Positions 1-9,200 of a DNA stretch of 16,989 nucleotides are shown here, piece by piece. Position 1 is the stretch's first letter, and every line of letters starts with the position of its first letter. A program made the translations under genes and the position numbers. Under the pieces are notes generated by a model. The model had not been told where the DNA came from. It saw only the letters and a program-made list of their open reading frames with translations, and did no database searches. Source of the stretch: Gnomoniopsis sp. IMI 355080 (taxonomy: Eukaryota > Ascomycota > Sordariomycetes > Diaporthales > Gnomoniaceae); the NCBI GenBank assembly GCA_027946555.1, contig JAPEVC010000405.1, forward strand, positions 1 to 16,989, in the 5' to 3' direction.

Positions 1-78
1 GGATTTGACAGGGGCCGAGGTCGGCGAGGACGTGGAGGAAGAGGACGGGGTGGGCGGTGGTGAGACCTTATTGTCCAT
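1..78 (-). CDS. Probable N-terminus of a protein running off the left edge
   Basis: Reading the minus strand, an ATG at 76-78 opens 26 codons without a stop up to the window edge. The peptide starts MDNKVSPPPTPSSSS and continues rich in Ser, Pro and Thr, which is the usual look of a disordered fungal N-terminus. No domain is visible, so I cannot name it. The base at -3 is G, an acceptable context. A TATA-like stretch lies about 240 nt upstream on the same strand. It would be transcribed in the same direction as elongin C, with its promoter in the gap after that gene. The same bases also read open on the plus strand as a Gly/Glu-rich frame with no ATG, which I take to be the antisense shadow of Ser/Pro codons. 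Only the sequence to the left can settle this. Confidence 0.4.
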   Translation of the reverse strand, partial: MDNKVSPPPTPSSSSTSSPTSAPVKS

Positions 79-317
79 AACGGTTGCTGCGAAAATGGAA
101 GGGGCGTGCTCACTTGATACTTATAAGAGAAGACGGAATGAGGTCTCCAAGAAAAGGATGCTGAGAGGGCCATATTATCACAAGGAATTATGGGGAATAT
201 TCAACGTGGGAGGCATACAAAATACGAATTGATCACACATAGATACCCACGGGCATGGCTTCAAAATCAAGGTAGTCAGTCACTCTGTTGAAGTTTGTGT
301 ATTATCTTTTCTGCGCA

Positions 318-325
318 CTTATATA
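318..325 (-). promoter_or_regulatory. TATA-like box upstream of the left-edge gene
   Basis: The minus strand reads TATATAAG here, about 240 nt upstream of the ATG at 76-78. It is the best TATA match in this gap. Its role is inferred from position alone. Confidence 0.2.
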
Positions 326-515
326 ATTTATGAGACAGTGAGAGCGTGTCTCCCCTCTGAAAAAGCGAGATCTCAACGGAGGAATTATGAGTCGAGCAGA
401 GTGTGGGGGAATTCGATCTTCCATTCAGATTAGACGATCAACCCACTGAACTGGAGCTGGACGCATATGCTGTAGAATGGTGCAAGTATTGAGAGGGGTT
501 TATCACATCGAACAG

Positions 516-533
516 TACCTAGGTACCTAGGTA
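516..533. repeat. 18-nt perfect palindrome, double TACCTAGGTA
   Basis: The bases TACCTAGGTACCTAGGTA equal their own reverse complement. They consist of two overlapping copies of TACCTAGGTA and are followed by GGTAG. The same core recurs in the gap upstream of the aldehyde dehydrogenase. Its function is unknown. Confidence 0.85.
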
Positions 534-855
534 GGTAGTGGTATGCCAAAGGAGGGAGGCATAGGCCGAAAAGAGGAAAGAAAGATGCTCTATAGGTGAG
601 CGAGCAGCTGAATGCAAGAGAAAAGATGCAGATTTCGACATGATCAACCATTCGCATATGACGGCAAATGATCCATCAGCCTCGTGACATTGTTTTGAGT
701 GTCTCGTAAGTTCAGGGTATCGTCATAGTCAAAGAGTGACTTATTGCCAGACGCCAGACCCTTTTACCCTATCCCATACCGTACCTGGCATCCTGAACGC
801 CAAAATAGTCGAACACAAAAAGAGAAGACTGCATCGTGAAAGGTGTTGACCGAAT

Positions 856-1492
856 TCAACGCGTTGAGCCTTTGAGGGGGTCAGCCCTTGATCCCATGAG
901 GGGTGGCGAGCTAGACAGCGACTTACTGTCCATTTGCAGGTATTCGGCGGCATCGAGGATCTCCAGGCACAGCTCAACAGGAATCTCCATGTCAGGGACG
1001 TCCTCCTGGTCCTTGTAGCGATACCAGTAGATCAGGTACTCGGCCACCTTCTCCAGAACCATGGAGCTGTTGGAGAAGTGGTCAGCATCAAAGCGGTGGA
1101 TGATAATATGTGGATCATTGACTGGACGCTTTGCAGTGGAACGAGGCCAAGGCATCTCAGTTCAAGTGTAGATGGCGCTCATTCAGAGCCACGTCGTGAT
1201 CGAAGGGCTCTGTCGGAAAGAACGCAGCGATAGCAATTTCTCATCTTCGACACCCGGCAGTGAGGCGGAATAGGCAATGGACAGCCATGATGGGGGTGAA
1301 AGTCATTTTAAGACAAGGGGAGAGGACTGACCTGATGGTCTCGAGCTTGATGCGTTGGGTGCCGGCCTCATCGAACCTGGCATTCTTTCCGACGCCGGCA
1401 GCAAGCATGGGGCTTGCGTAGCAGGACTCCAGCGGGACGACAAACTCCATGCCGTCGACGGAGACGAGGGTGGCATATTTGCGCGGGGCCAT
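856..1492 (-). CDS. Elongin C (SKP1/BTB-POZ fold adaptor), three exons
   Basis: Elongin C is the small Skp1-like adaptor that links substrate receptors to cullin ubiquitin ligases and takes part in turnover of stalled RNA polymerase II. Exon 1 is 1332-1492 (start MAPRKYATLVSVDG, Kozak A at -3). Exon 2 is 927-1066, and exon 3 is 856-869, ending in TGA. The spliced protein is 104 residues, close to the family size. Family signatures are the DGxEFxV strand near residue 14, the SSMVLEKVAEYLIYWYRYKD helix and strand that follow the first splice, and IPVELCLEILDAAEYL near the C-terminus. Splice evidence is donor GTCAGT at 1331 with acceptor CAG at 1067-1069 (a long 265-nt intron with CTGAC branch), then donor GTAAGT at 926 with acceptor AAAG at 870. 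The second intron is 57 nt and in frame. If it is retained, the same stop is reached and the protein is 123 residues. The identity is firm. The last few residues are less so. Confidence 0.9.
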
Positions 1493-1857
1493 ACTGCCTG
1501 ATGATCTTGGAAAGATCACGATCCGTGGAAGCGAGTCCAATGAGGATAATGATCACGAGAGCACAGACTCTCTTCCGAACCTCGCCCTTTTCCTTGTCGT
1601 CGGTGACGGATTTAGCTCAGAGCCTCGCTTCTGCCGACGGACAAGGGCCAAGGCAGTGAGGCTATCTTCTGATCGTCTCCCAAAAGATCCCGGTTTTTGA
1701 GGCTGAGTGGAAGGATGTGCGAGAGACGCGCTTGAGGATTTTTTTGTCGCGGTGAAGGGTTTTGGTTGGCAATGCACGGACCAACGGCTGTCCAAAGCTC
1801 GGACCAAAGAAAGCTACTAGGTTGACTGGGTTGACCGCAGTTCAAAAAGCTAGGCTT

Positions 1858-1880
1858 GCCAGGCGGCCAGGCGGCCAGGC
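1858..1880. repeat. Short tandem repeat, unit CCAGGCGG
   Basis: The sequence GCCAGGCGGCCAGGCGGCC followed by AGGC shows two full copies of an 8-nt unit and a partial third. It is a minor GC-rich repeat in the intergenic region. Confidence 0.6.
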
Positions 1881-2502
1881 TGCAGGCGATAGTGGGGATT
1901 TTGCAAGCTCGGCCGCTCCAGCCACCTTTTCTGCCCGGCCACCCGAATTTCTAAAACAAACAAGTTGCAAGGGGATAGACTCATGAGAGTCCCACTCGGT
2001 ACCGCTGAAGGAGTCTAGAGTATGACGTCTGGTGGGATTGCCATGATGATTGACCTGGGAGAGACAGACCTGAAAGACGCAGGAAGACTGGGAAGACGAA
2101 GAGGATGCAGTCATCATGCTGATGTTGCAGTTACAGCTGCAGCTCCTTCTCCAATTGCAAGCAGCATGTGCCACTTCCAAGGCCCCCCCCTTCTAAGTTC
2201 TGCGCCTCGTTGCTGTGGACACTTGCAACTGCGGTAAACACACCTGCACTTTTACCCGCACCCTCTAGAAAGTTGTCTGAAAACCAGCCTCCTTCTTGTT
2301 ATCATTTGTCAATTGCGCCAGTCTACTTTGTCTCGGAAAACCACCTTTTTGTCTTGCAAGGCCTCTTATCCCTCAATTATTCCAAGTGCTCTCTCGGTGC
2401 TCATCTCTTTCTTCCCCTTCTTCGCCTGTAATCCGAGCTCATCTTGCACATTAAACGATATCAACAAAGTCCAATACCTGAATCAGTGAACATACTGGAA
2501 CT

Positions 2503-2537
2503 GCATTGCATTGCATTGCCTCGCCTCGCCTAGCCTT
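2503..2537 (+). repeat. Pentanucleotide repeats in the rho4 leader
   Basis: Three copies of GCATT (2503-2517) run directly into repeats of GCCTC, then GCCTA and GCCTT. The tract is about 270-300 nt upstream of the rho4 ATG, inside the ATG-free leader. It may be replication slippage or a core-promoter or leader element. I cannot tell which from sequence. Confidence 0.6.
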
Positions 2538-2806
2538 GCATTACACCTTATCTCTCCCACGTTCGGAAAAAATAATAGTTGTTGCAGTTCATACAAAACA
2601 AAACAACACGCGACATCCCGACCCCTCAATCGTCTTAATTGTTTTCCACTTCCAGAAAAAAAAGTTGCCGAAAACTGCCAGCCAACTCGGGCTCATATCT
2701 CAACCTGCCTGCTTGCTCCGAGTTCCACCGTGCCGCATTGTAGGGCTCCGCCTGCTGGCAGCACTTGCAGTTGCAGTCACGGAAATTGCACTTCGAAACA
2801 AAGAGC

Positions 2807-3831
2807 ATGGCTTCGTCTTACGACTATCGCAACTCGTACTACAACGACCAGCCTCTCCACGAGAAATACGATCCTTCGGGTCGCAAGACGCCTTCCAGCC
2901 CTTCCAGCAACAGATGCGCTCAGCGCTCCAGTGATGGGACTGTCAGCACAAAAATGAGTAACTCCACATCAGGTCGCGAATCCTCAGCAACAGCCATGAC
3001 AGACGCCCCAGCCTACTCAAAAAAGATTGTCGTCGTCGGCGACGGTGGCTGCGGAAAGACGTGTTTGTTGATCAGCTACAGTCAAGGCTACTTCCCAGAG
3101 GTGAGCAGCCCGCAAGCTACCCCTCCATCTTCCATGCCATCTCGCTTCCCGAGCTGACCCGCCACCAGAAATATGTCCCAACAGTCTTCGAAAACTACAT
3201 CACATACCCAACACATCCGCCAACCGGTAAGACTGTCGAGCTTGCGCTTTGGGATACCGCAGGCCAGGAGGAATATGACCGTCTACGACCACTCTCCTAC
3301 CCCGAGACCGACCTCATCTTCGTCTGTTTCGCCATCGACTGCCCCAACTCACTGGACAATGTCACAGACAAGGTACGCTCAGACCCTTTTTTTTTTTACC
3401 CAACCCAACGCACTAGCGAGAAATCCTTCTGGTGCTAATAATAAGCACAGTGGTATCCCGAGGTCCTCCACTTCTGCCCCTACACTCCACTCATTCTCGT
3501 TGGGCTCAAGTCCGACCTCCGCTATAAAAAGACATGTATCGACATGCTCAAGACCCAAGGCCTCACCCCGGTGACCCGCGAGCAGGGCATGGCCGTCGCT
3601 CAGAAGATGAATGCGCAGTATATGGAGTGCAGCAGCAAGGAAATGAAGGGCGTCGACGAGATCTTTGATCAGGCCATCATCACGGTCGTTGCCAACGATC
3701 GCAAGAATCTGGAGATGCGCAGCGAGACTGCCTCACCGACCAAGGGCAGGCGAGGAAGTATTGCAGGCGCGCTGAACATTCCAGGTGTCGGTGCTGCTCG
3801 TAAGAAGAGGAGAAAGTGCAACTTTCTGTGA
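2807..3831 (+). CDS. rho4: Rho4-type small GTPase, three exons
   Basis: A Rho-family GTPase of 292 residues. Fungal Rho4 acts with formins and wall-degrading enzymes at septation sites. Exons are 2807-3100, 3169-3372 and 3451-3831, with introns of 68 and 78 nt (donors GTGAGC and GTACGC, acceptors CAG, branches GCTGAC and GCTAATA). The G1 loop GDGGCGKT is at residues 78-85, the switch I effector loop YVPTVFENY at 100-108 with Thr103, DTAGQE at 127-132, the base-recognition motif LKSD at 185-188, and CSSK at 226-229. The C-terminus has a polybasic KKRRK followed by CNFL; a CAAX box ending in Leu predicts geranylgeranylation. The Rho4 call rests on the long Ser/Thr-rich N-terminal extension of about 70 residues, LK-D in place of the usual TKxD, and the extended basic tail. 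RRGS at 266-269 resembles a protein kinase A site. The start is the first ATG after 2168. Met50 is a possible second start. Confidence 0.92.
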
Positions 3832-4528
3832 GCGATGAGTGTCCACGACGAACCTCCAAGCTTTGCCTGTCGAGGCAGGCGAGCGCCCACAGCCGAATAT
3901 GTAATGACACGACGCATGATTCGACATGACTTCCATGTTTCCCTTGGAGCTGGATACCGTGTTTCTCTCTATCATCACGACCGAGGAACCAGAATCAGCT
4001 TACAAGGTACAAACGACGATTGTGGATGATGAGACGACCCGATGGATGGGCGGCAGAATAGTATATTGGCACGTCTTTTCGGCAGAGAGACCGAATGAAG
4101 GCGCGCTGTCTTTCACCACATCTTTCCTGTGTATGAACATTTTCAATACCTCCTGCATGGGGAGGCAACCAACGCAAAAGCACAAAGCGGCCCTTTGACA
4201 GGTGGCTTGACGCCATTTTGTGACGAGGAGAAATGGATATCCAGTGGTGGCGAACCGGAACCAGGCTGTACTTTACGAGCGGGAAAGGCAAAGATAGTCT
4301 CATATTTTGTTAATGGCAAAGACCGCGAAGAATCGGTCGTTTGATTATATACGAAAGTATTCTCCAGTCTACTCATTGAGCGAGTTACGAATAGGGAACA
4401 TCAGACTCCAAGTGACCACAGCATATTGCATGTCATGAAGTGAGTTTGAACAAAATGATCAATTTTTGCTGTCTATGGGTATCATTGCCGGCACCTCCGC
4501 GCCTGCTCGCGCTCCTACGCCCTGGGGA
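3832..4528. other. Convergent 3' region between rho4 and dad1
   Basis: About 700 nt separates the rho4 stop from the dad1 stop. It should contain both 3' UTRs and polyadenylation signals. Several overlapping open frames of 60-100 codons exist on both strands, but none has a recognisable domain or convincing splice pairing. I see no gene here. Confidence 0.5.
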
Positions 4529-4921
4529 TTATGTTTCCGCTTTCACATCTTCTTCCTGTTCAAGTTCTTCTTGTGCTTCGCCTTCTGCCTCGTCCGCATT
4601 GGTCCCGTCCTGTTTGCCAGTGCCCTCTCCCTCCTCCTCCTTCCCCATGACATTCTCAAATGTGCTCCACAGTGCCTCAACCGACGAGAACTCATTGCCG
4701 ACTGTGATGACAGCCTCAAGATTGCGGTTGAGCTTGTTGATATTGGCAAGGACGTGCTCAAAGCTCTGTGCAATGTTTTACAGTGTCAATTTGGGTGGAA
4801 AAAATTGGGAGGGGGGGAGGAAAAGAAGACTCAAGAAAGTTGGTACCTCGGCAATCTCCTTGATCAGCTCCCCGCGCTGACGCTCGAACTCGCCCCGGGC
4901 CGATGCGCTCGTTGACGCCAT
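4529..4921 (-). CDS. dad1: DASH/Dam1 complex subunit Dad1, two exons
   Basis: Dad1 is a small subunit of the fungal DASH (Dam1) ring that couples kinetochores to spindle microtubules. The gene is only visible after splicing. Exon 1 is 4847-4921 (25 codons, MASTSASARGEFERQRGELI then KEIAE), and exon 2 is 4529-4765, ending TAA. The intron of 81 nt has donor GTACCA at 4846 and acceptor CACAG at 4766. The joined protein of 103 residues carries the family core across the splice, EIAE-SFEHVLANINKLNRNL, followed by EAVITVGNEF and VEALWSTFENVM. That is the helical hairpin typical of Dad1. The last 35 residues are highly acidic (repeated Glu, ending EEDVKAET), giving a tail somewhat longer than in yeast, where the protein is about 94 residues. 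The 5' side is a CT/GA microsatellite. Neither exon is long enough to stand out as an ORF, so this gene is easily missed. Confidence 0.92.
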
Positions 4922-6545
4922 CTCTCTGGCGCGCGCTCTCTCTCTCTGTCTCTCTCTCTCTCCGCAGCCTTCGCTAATTATCCCGTTCTATCTGCGGGCT
5001 GAAAAGAAGGAAGTGGGGCACTTTGATTTTTTGGTTCTTCCTCTTTCGGTATTCGTGCGCAGTTTGTGGATTAAGGAAGGTTGGTTATGACGGAAGGATT
5101 TCGTCGAGAGAAAGTGAAAGTTAATTCTTGATGGAGGAGGAGGTGCGGGTAGGTGTCGCGTCGTCAAGGTTTATGGAAAGCTTCCGAGACGCGTTTTCGG
5201 GCGGGCGGGCGGCCACTGACCGTCTGGACTTGGGCAGGGGGGGTTATTTTTAGTGGGTGGTTTTGTTACGTCCCGGGTTGCTGGGTCACTCTCTCTCTCT
5301 CTTTGGCATATGCTTGGAGCACAGATCCCTGCGAACTCACAGCTACTGAGACGGAGAAGGAAGAAGCAACGACAATTTTTTTGCGGATGACATTTTTGAT
5401 TCCTGAGTATATGATTGGAAGATTTCAGTTGCTCGTCTTCACCACGCGTGCCTGCGTGCCAAGTCTCTCAACGACAGGACAGTCTCAACGAGGCTCACTT
5501 GGAAGAAACATCACTGCACCCGCCTTGAGGTTAAAGCGGCGTTTTGCTTCAACTGCCTCTGGCAACGATTAATGGTGACACGGTGACAAGTGGAGGCTGC
5601 TCCTCCTGCGGGTTTCTGTTTCAATGTGAAAATGGCCAGTGAAAAGGGAGACGTGTGTACCAATCGATACCATTAACATAGCATGACAGCCTCCACCCAC
5701 CTGCCTATCAAATAGAACTACAGCGTGGCCGGGTCCATGCCTTCCGCAGGTTCACCATGGGCGGCAGTAGTCATCAAGGTAGAAAAGCATGCCGAGCATC
5801 ACGATGCCTTGAAACGACTCAATATTGTGTGGCCGGGAAACTCGGCTTTTGGTCGGCTTCTCGTCTGAGACCAGCCCCCCATCGGATCTTGACTGGGCAA
5901 CCACAAATTTAGAGCGAGATATCCAAAGACTGCTGGGGCCCCTTCGCGCGTCACAGTGGCCGTTGCCGTCATTGGGCAAAGAGAGACCGTCCTCTTATAA
6001 CACCTCTGTATCAGTTGTTAGCATTTATATACTCTCTCAGGGGGAAAGTTTACTCGGGGGCGTTTGGAGTGGGAGATGACGGTTGTGGCCACAACGTTAA
6101 CCTCGAGTATAAGCAGGGAAGGTTGTATGACGGCAGTGGATGATGGACCGAGCCATCGAGATCGTTGTTGCTTGCTTGTGACATTGTAATTGTGAATAGG
6201 CAAGCTTTTCAAGGTTGAACGTACACGAGATCATGAATCTCTTCACGTGGTCCTCTTCACAGTTCAAGGCTGTAGCGTAACGTGAGCACACTGGCATCCA
6301 TCTTTACTTTAATATTTGGTTTTCGTTCAGTAAACTGTTCACTCATTCTGCAAATAAGTCAAGCTACATCGACAACCCAGTCATATACAGTACAGTGTCG
6401 GTAGGGTACAGATGATCAATTCTGCGATAGCCCATAATTCCAGACCAGTCCACCCCAAAGCCTTCTTCCTAGGCGCTAGACCATAGCACGTTGTTTTGAT
6501 AATCACCTTCCATTACCGTTCTGAGTTCCTCAGCAATCAAGAGCA
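4922..6545. other. Intergenic: dad1 promoter and aldehyde dehydrogenase 3' side
   Basis: This 1.6 kb gap lies between two minus-strand genes. It starts with CT-rich microsatellites just upstream of dad1, near 4935-4962 and again near 5288-5301. A plus-strand frame stays open for about 139 codons (5153-5572), but it begins at GTG, has its first ATG late, and shows no domain. The rest is anonymous. A 17-nt match to the conserved SSU rRNA 3' end lies at 5740-5756. Confidence 0.45.
4935..4962. repeat. CT dinucleotide microsatellite upstream of dad1
   Basis: A run of CT repeats broken once by GT, only 14 nt upstream of the dad1 ATG. In the dad1 transcript sense it is a GA tract, so it sits in the 5' leader or core promoter. 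A second, shorter CT run is at about 5288-5301. Confidence 0.8.
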
Positions 6546-8213
6546 TTAAGCAAGCTTCATGATAACAGACTTGTTCTGTGTGTAGTTCGACAATGCAGCC
6601 TCACCAAGCTCACGACCAATACCAGATTCCTTGTATCCACCGAAAGGTACTTGCCTGTATTGTACTCGGTTAGCATACGACACAATAAGTAGAGTGGAAA
6701 TGTGGGAGATGATTTTACGTACCAGTGAATGAGGTTGTAGCAGTTCACCCAAACGGTACCAGCCTTGAGTGCGTTGGCGACACGGATGGCGGTGTTCAGA
6801 TTCTTGGTGTGTACAGCAGAAGCAAGGCCGTACGTAGTGTCGTGGGCAGCCTCGAGAACATCTTCGATGTCCTTAAACTTGGCAATGGTACAGACAGGGC
6901 CGAAGATCTCCTCTTGCATAATCTTCATCTTGGTAGTTACGTTCGAGAAGATGGTCGGTTGGATGAAGTAGCCCTTGTCGCCGTGGCGCTCGCCACCAGT
7001 CTCGATTGTGGCACCCTCTTCCTTACCAGCCTTGATGTATCCCATGATACGGTCGTACTGCAGCTGGCTGACCTGAGGACCCTGGAAAGTGTCTTCGGCA
7101 AATGGGTCGCCGACCTTGTTCTCCTGTGCGCGCTTCTTGAATGTCTCAACGAACTTGTCGTAGATACCCTCCTGTACGAAGATACGCGACCCGGCGCAGC
7201 AGCACTGTCCGTGGTTGAAGTAGATACCAAAGTTGACCCAGTGGATGGCCTCCTCAATGTCGGCGTCATCAAAGACAATGTTGGGTGACTTGCCTCCCAG
7301 CTCAAGAGTCACCTTCTTCAGGTTTGACGCCGCGGCGGCCTTCATGATCTGGCGGCCCACAGGGGTGGAGCCGGTAAAGGCGACCTTGTCAACGTCCATG
7401 TGCGAGGCCAGGGCTGCGCCTGCGGTCTTGCCGAAACCAGAAATCAGGTTGAAGACTCCTGCAGGGAAGCCAGCCTCCTCAATGAATTGTGTGGCCACCA
7501 GGGCGGAGAGAGGGGTTTGCTCTGCGGTCTTCATCACCACGGTGTTGCCTGTTGCCAGCGCAGGGCCAATCTTCCAGGACCACATGAGCAAGGGGAAGTT
7601 CCAAGGGATAATTTGGCCGCAAACGCCAAGCTAATATCGTACGGATTAGTATATGTAGCTTCGTAAGGATGGATTTTGAATAGCTTACAGGCTCTGCTCG
7701 CGAGTAGTGAAACATGTCCGGGTCAACGTCGTGGGTCTTGCCCTCGATCTTGTCTGCCCAACCACCGTAGTATCTTATGGCACCAACGACGTTACCAATG
7801 TCAATACGGGCCATATTGATGGACTTGCCATTGTCGAGTGACTCGACAGCAGCCAAAAGATCTGTGTTCTTCTCGAGGAGGTCGGCAAGCTTCAGCAACA
7901 GGCGACCCCTCTCGTTGGGGCTGGTCTTCTTCCACGAGCCGTTGAATGCCTTGCGGGCAGCAGCCACGGCTAGGTCGACATCCTTCTCGTTACCCTCGTA
8001 GACCTGGGTGATAACCTCCTCAGTGGAGGGGTTGATAACGTCGAACTTCTTCTTGTCGACGGACTCGACCCACTTGCCATCGATGTACCTGGAGAGCGCG
8101 TAAAGTTGTTAGTGCGAGTCGGACGAACGAGGGTATTCATTTTAGACGTACAATCCAAGGGGCTGCTTGTACGTGCCAGTGATTGGCGTTTTGAGTTCTG
8201 TGAAGAGCGACAT
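6546..8213 (-). CDS. aldA: Aldehyde dehydrogenase, cytosolic AldA type, four exons
   Basis: An NAD(P)+-dependent aldehyde dehydrogenase (ALDH superfamily) that oxidises acetaldehyde and similar aldehydes to acids. Exons are 8152-8213, 7689-8088, 6723-7630 and 6546-6654, with introns of 63, 58 and 68 nt (donors GTACGT, GTAAGC, GTACGT). The spliced protein is 492 residues, normal for the family. Expected active-site residues are all present: Asn165 in IPWNFP (oxyanion hole), Lys188 in MKTAEQTP (cofactor), Glu264 in LELGGKSPN (general base), and Cys298 in GQCCCAGSR (nucleophile). The FTGSTPVGR turn is at 239-247 and EEIFGPV lies in exon 3. The C-terminus ends GYKESGIGRELGEAAL, NYTQNKSVIMKLA. The N-terminus MSLFTELKTP is not a mitochondrial presequence, so a cytosolic enzyme is likely. 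The symbol follows the Aspergillus ethanol-utilisation enzyme. Which paralogue this is cannot be decided here. Two degenerate SYGGRG matches (8256-8261, 8470-8475) lie upstream, too weak to claim carbon repression. Confidence 0.95.
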
Positions 8214-8545
8214 CTTGCTAAGACTTTGGGTGTAGAGCTGATGATGTTTCGGGTGGTGGGGAAAGTGTCTCTTGTAGTGTCGCAGTAAGGTGAGTAGTGT
8301 TTTGGGGTATCAATGGGAGTATGTGAGGAGAGGAGAGGAAAGGGAAATTAGAGAGAAGAGAGGCCGGCAGGTGGAAGTTATACTGGGAGTGGCAAGGGCT
8401 TGCCAAGAGCGCGCAAAGGGCCAAAGGGGAACGGGTATCGTCATGGCAAGTCAAGTCAAAGGCCAAAAAGCGGGGTTTCGGGGAGGTTGATCAGTGAGCT
8501 ACCTCCTTCTGCCGTTGCGGTTACCAAAGCTATTACCGTCTTGGA

Positions 8546-8561
8546 CAGTACCTAGGTACTG
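8546..8561. repeat. 16-nt perfect palindrome containing TACCTAGGTA
   Basis: CAGTACCTAGGTACTG equals its own reverse complement and shares its core with the palindrome at 516-533. It lies about 330 nt upstream of the aldehyde dehydrogenase ATG. A related ACCTAGGT followed by ATGTACCTAAGTA occurs at 8864-8883. Confidence 0.85.
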
Positions 8562-9168
8562 CCAGCATAAGATCAGACATTCCCGGTCACTGGTGCCAAT
8601 CTCAAGCTGGCACCTTCACCCGTAGATCGTGGCAGATGTTCCACACCTCGCACACGCACTTGAATGGTGAGCTCCGGATCCGCCTCCTTGGGGCGAGCGG
8701 AAAGGCCAAGCGTCCTGTCAGTTGTAACACGGAGAATCGTCCGGAGAAATGGCAATGCACCCCTTCGAATGGCCTGTCTCTTTGGCTCATGCAGCTTACA
8801 GCCTTCTTCTACGCAGCAGACGGCAAGAGATATTGTCTCGGCCATCTGTATACCCTTTTACACACCTAGGTATGTACCTAAGTATATATGTGCTTTTGCA
8901 AAGAAGGGGCGTTGGTGGGTGAAGCAGCTGGGAGCGGGAGACGCAACAGCATCCCTGTCGGCTAACCCCACAAACACATCCCCACCAACAAGGTTGAAGG
9001 CGGGCAGCCTTCCCCAATCTTAGTGCTACACAGTAGCAGACCTTTATACCAATCATGTTCACTTTGCTTTTTCTGGTATTTTTGATTACAAAACCGCATA
9101 ATCTTTCTTCCCACAGCTCCTCATTCGACCTCGGATACCCGCAGCGGGCAGTTCCACCCTCGATACTG

Positions 9169-9200
9169 CCCAGCCAGCTAGCCAGCTAGCCAGCCAGCTG
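9169..9200. repeat. Short tandem repeat, unit CAGCTAGC
   Basis: Two CAGCTAGC units flanked by imperfect CAGC copies, in the aldA/tbf1 intergenic region. It is part of a stretch that stays open in one plus frame from 9102 to 9341. Confidence 0.6.

Larger units (their letters stand above)
79..855. other. Intergenic: elongin C 3' side and left-edge gene promoter
   Basis: About 780 nt between two minus-strand genes. It should hold the elongin C 3' UTR on its right and the left-edge gene's promoter on its left. The only clear structure is the TACCTAGGTA double palindrome near 516-533 and the TATA-like box near 320. The open frames here are short and lack coding character. Confidence 0.5.
1493..2806. 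other. Divergent promoter region between elongin C and rho4
   Basis: This 1.3 kb gap must hold the promoters of both divergent genes. Visible in it are a short CCAGGCGG tandem repeat near 1858-1880, a C8 run near 2183, and from 2169 onward a pyrimidine-rich stretch with no ATG at all, which I read as the rho4 leader. The open frames in this gap lack ATG starts or coding look. Confidence 0.5.

Noticed and set aside
1842..2180. 112-codon minus-strand frame upstream of elongin C
   Set aside because: It starts at TTG, has skewed composition and lies in the divergent promoter region.
2506..2957. Two overlapping frames of 142 and 148 codons before and across the rho4 start
   Set aside because: They start at TTG codons. 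The region has no ATG and overlaps the rho4 leader and first exon in other frames.
4440..4915. Plus-strand frames of 146 and 149 codons rich in Ser, Leu and Cys
   Set aside because: They are antisense to dad1, which has clear family identity after splicing.
5153..5572. 139-codon plus-strand frame upstream of dad1
   Set aside because: It begins at GTG with no early ATG, has no domain or splice support, and this length is expected by chance a few times in such a window.
8256..8475. SYGGRG carbon-repressor-like hexamers upstream of aldA
   Set aside because: Only two degenerate 6-nt matches were seen, which is expected by chance, so I do not annotate them as sites.
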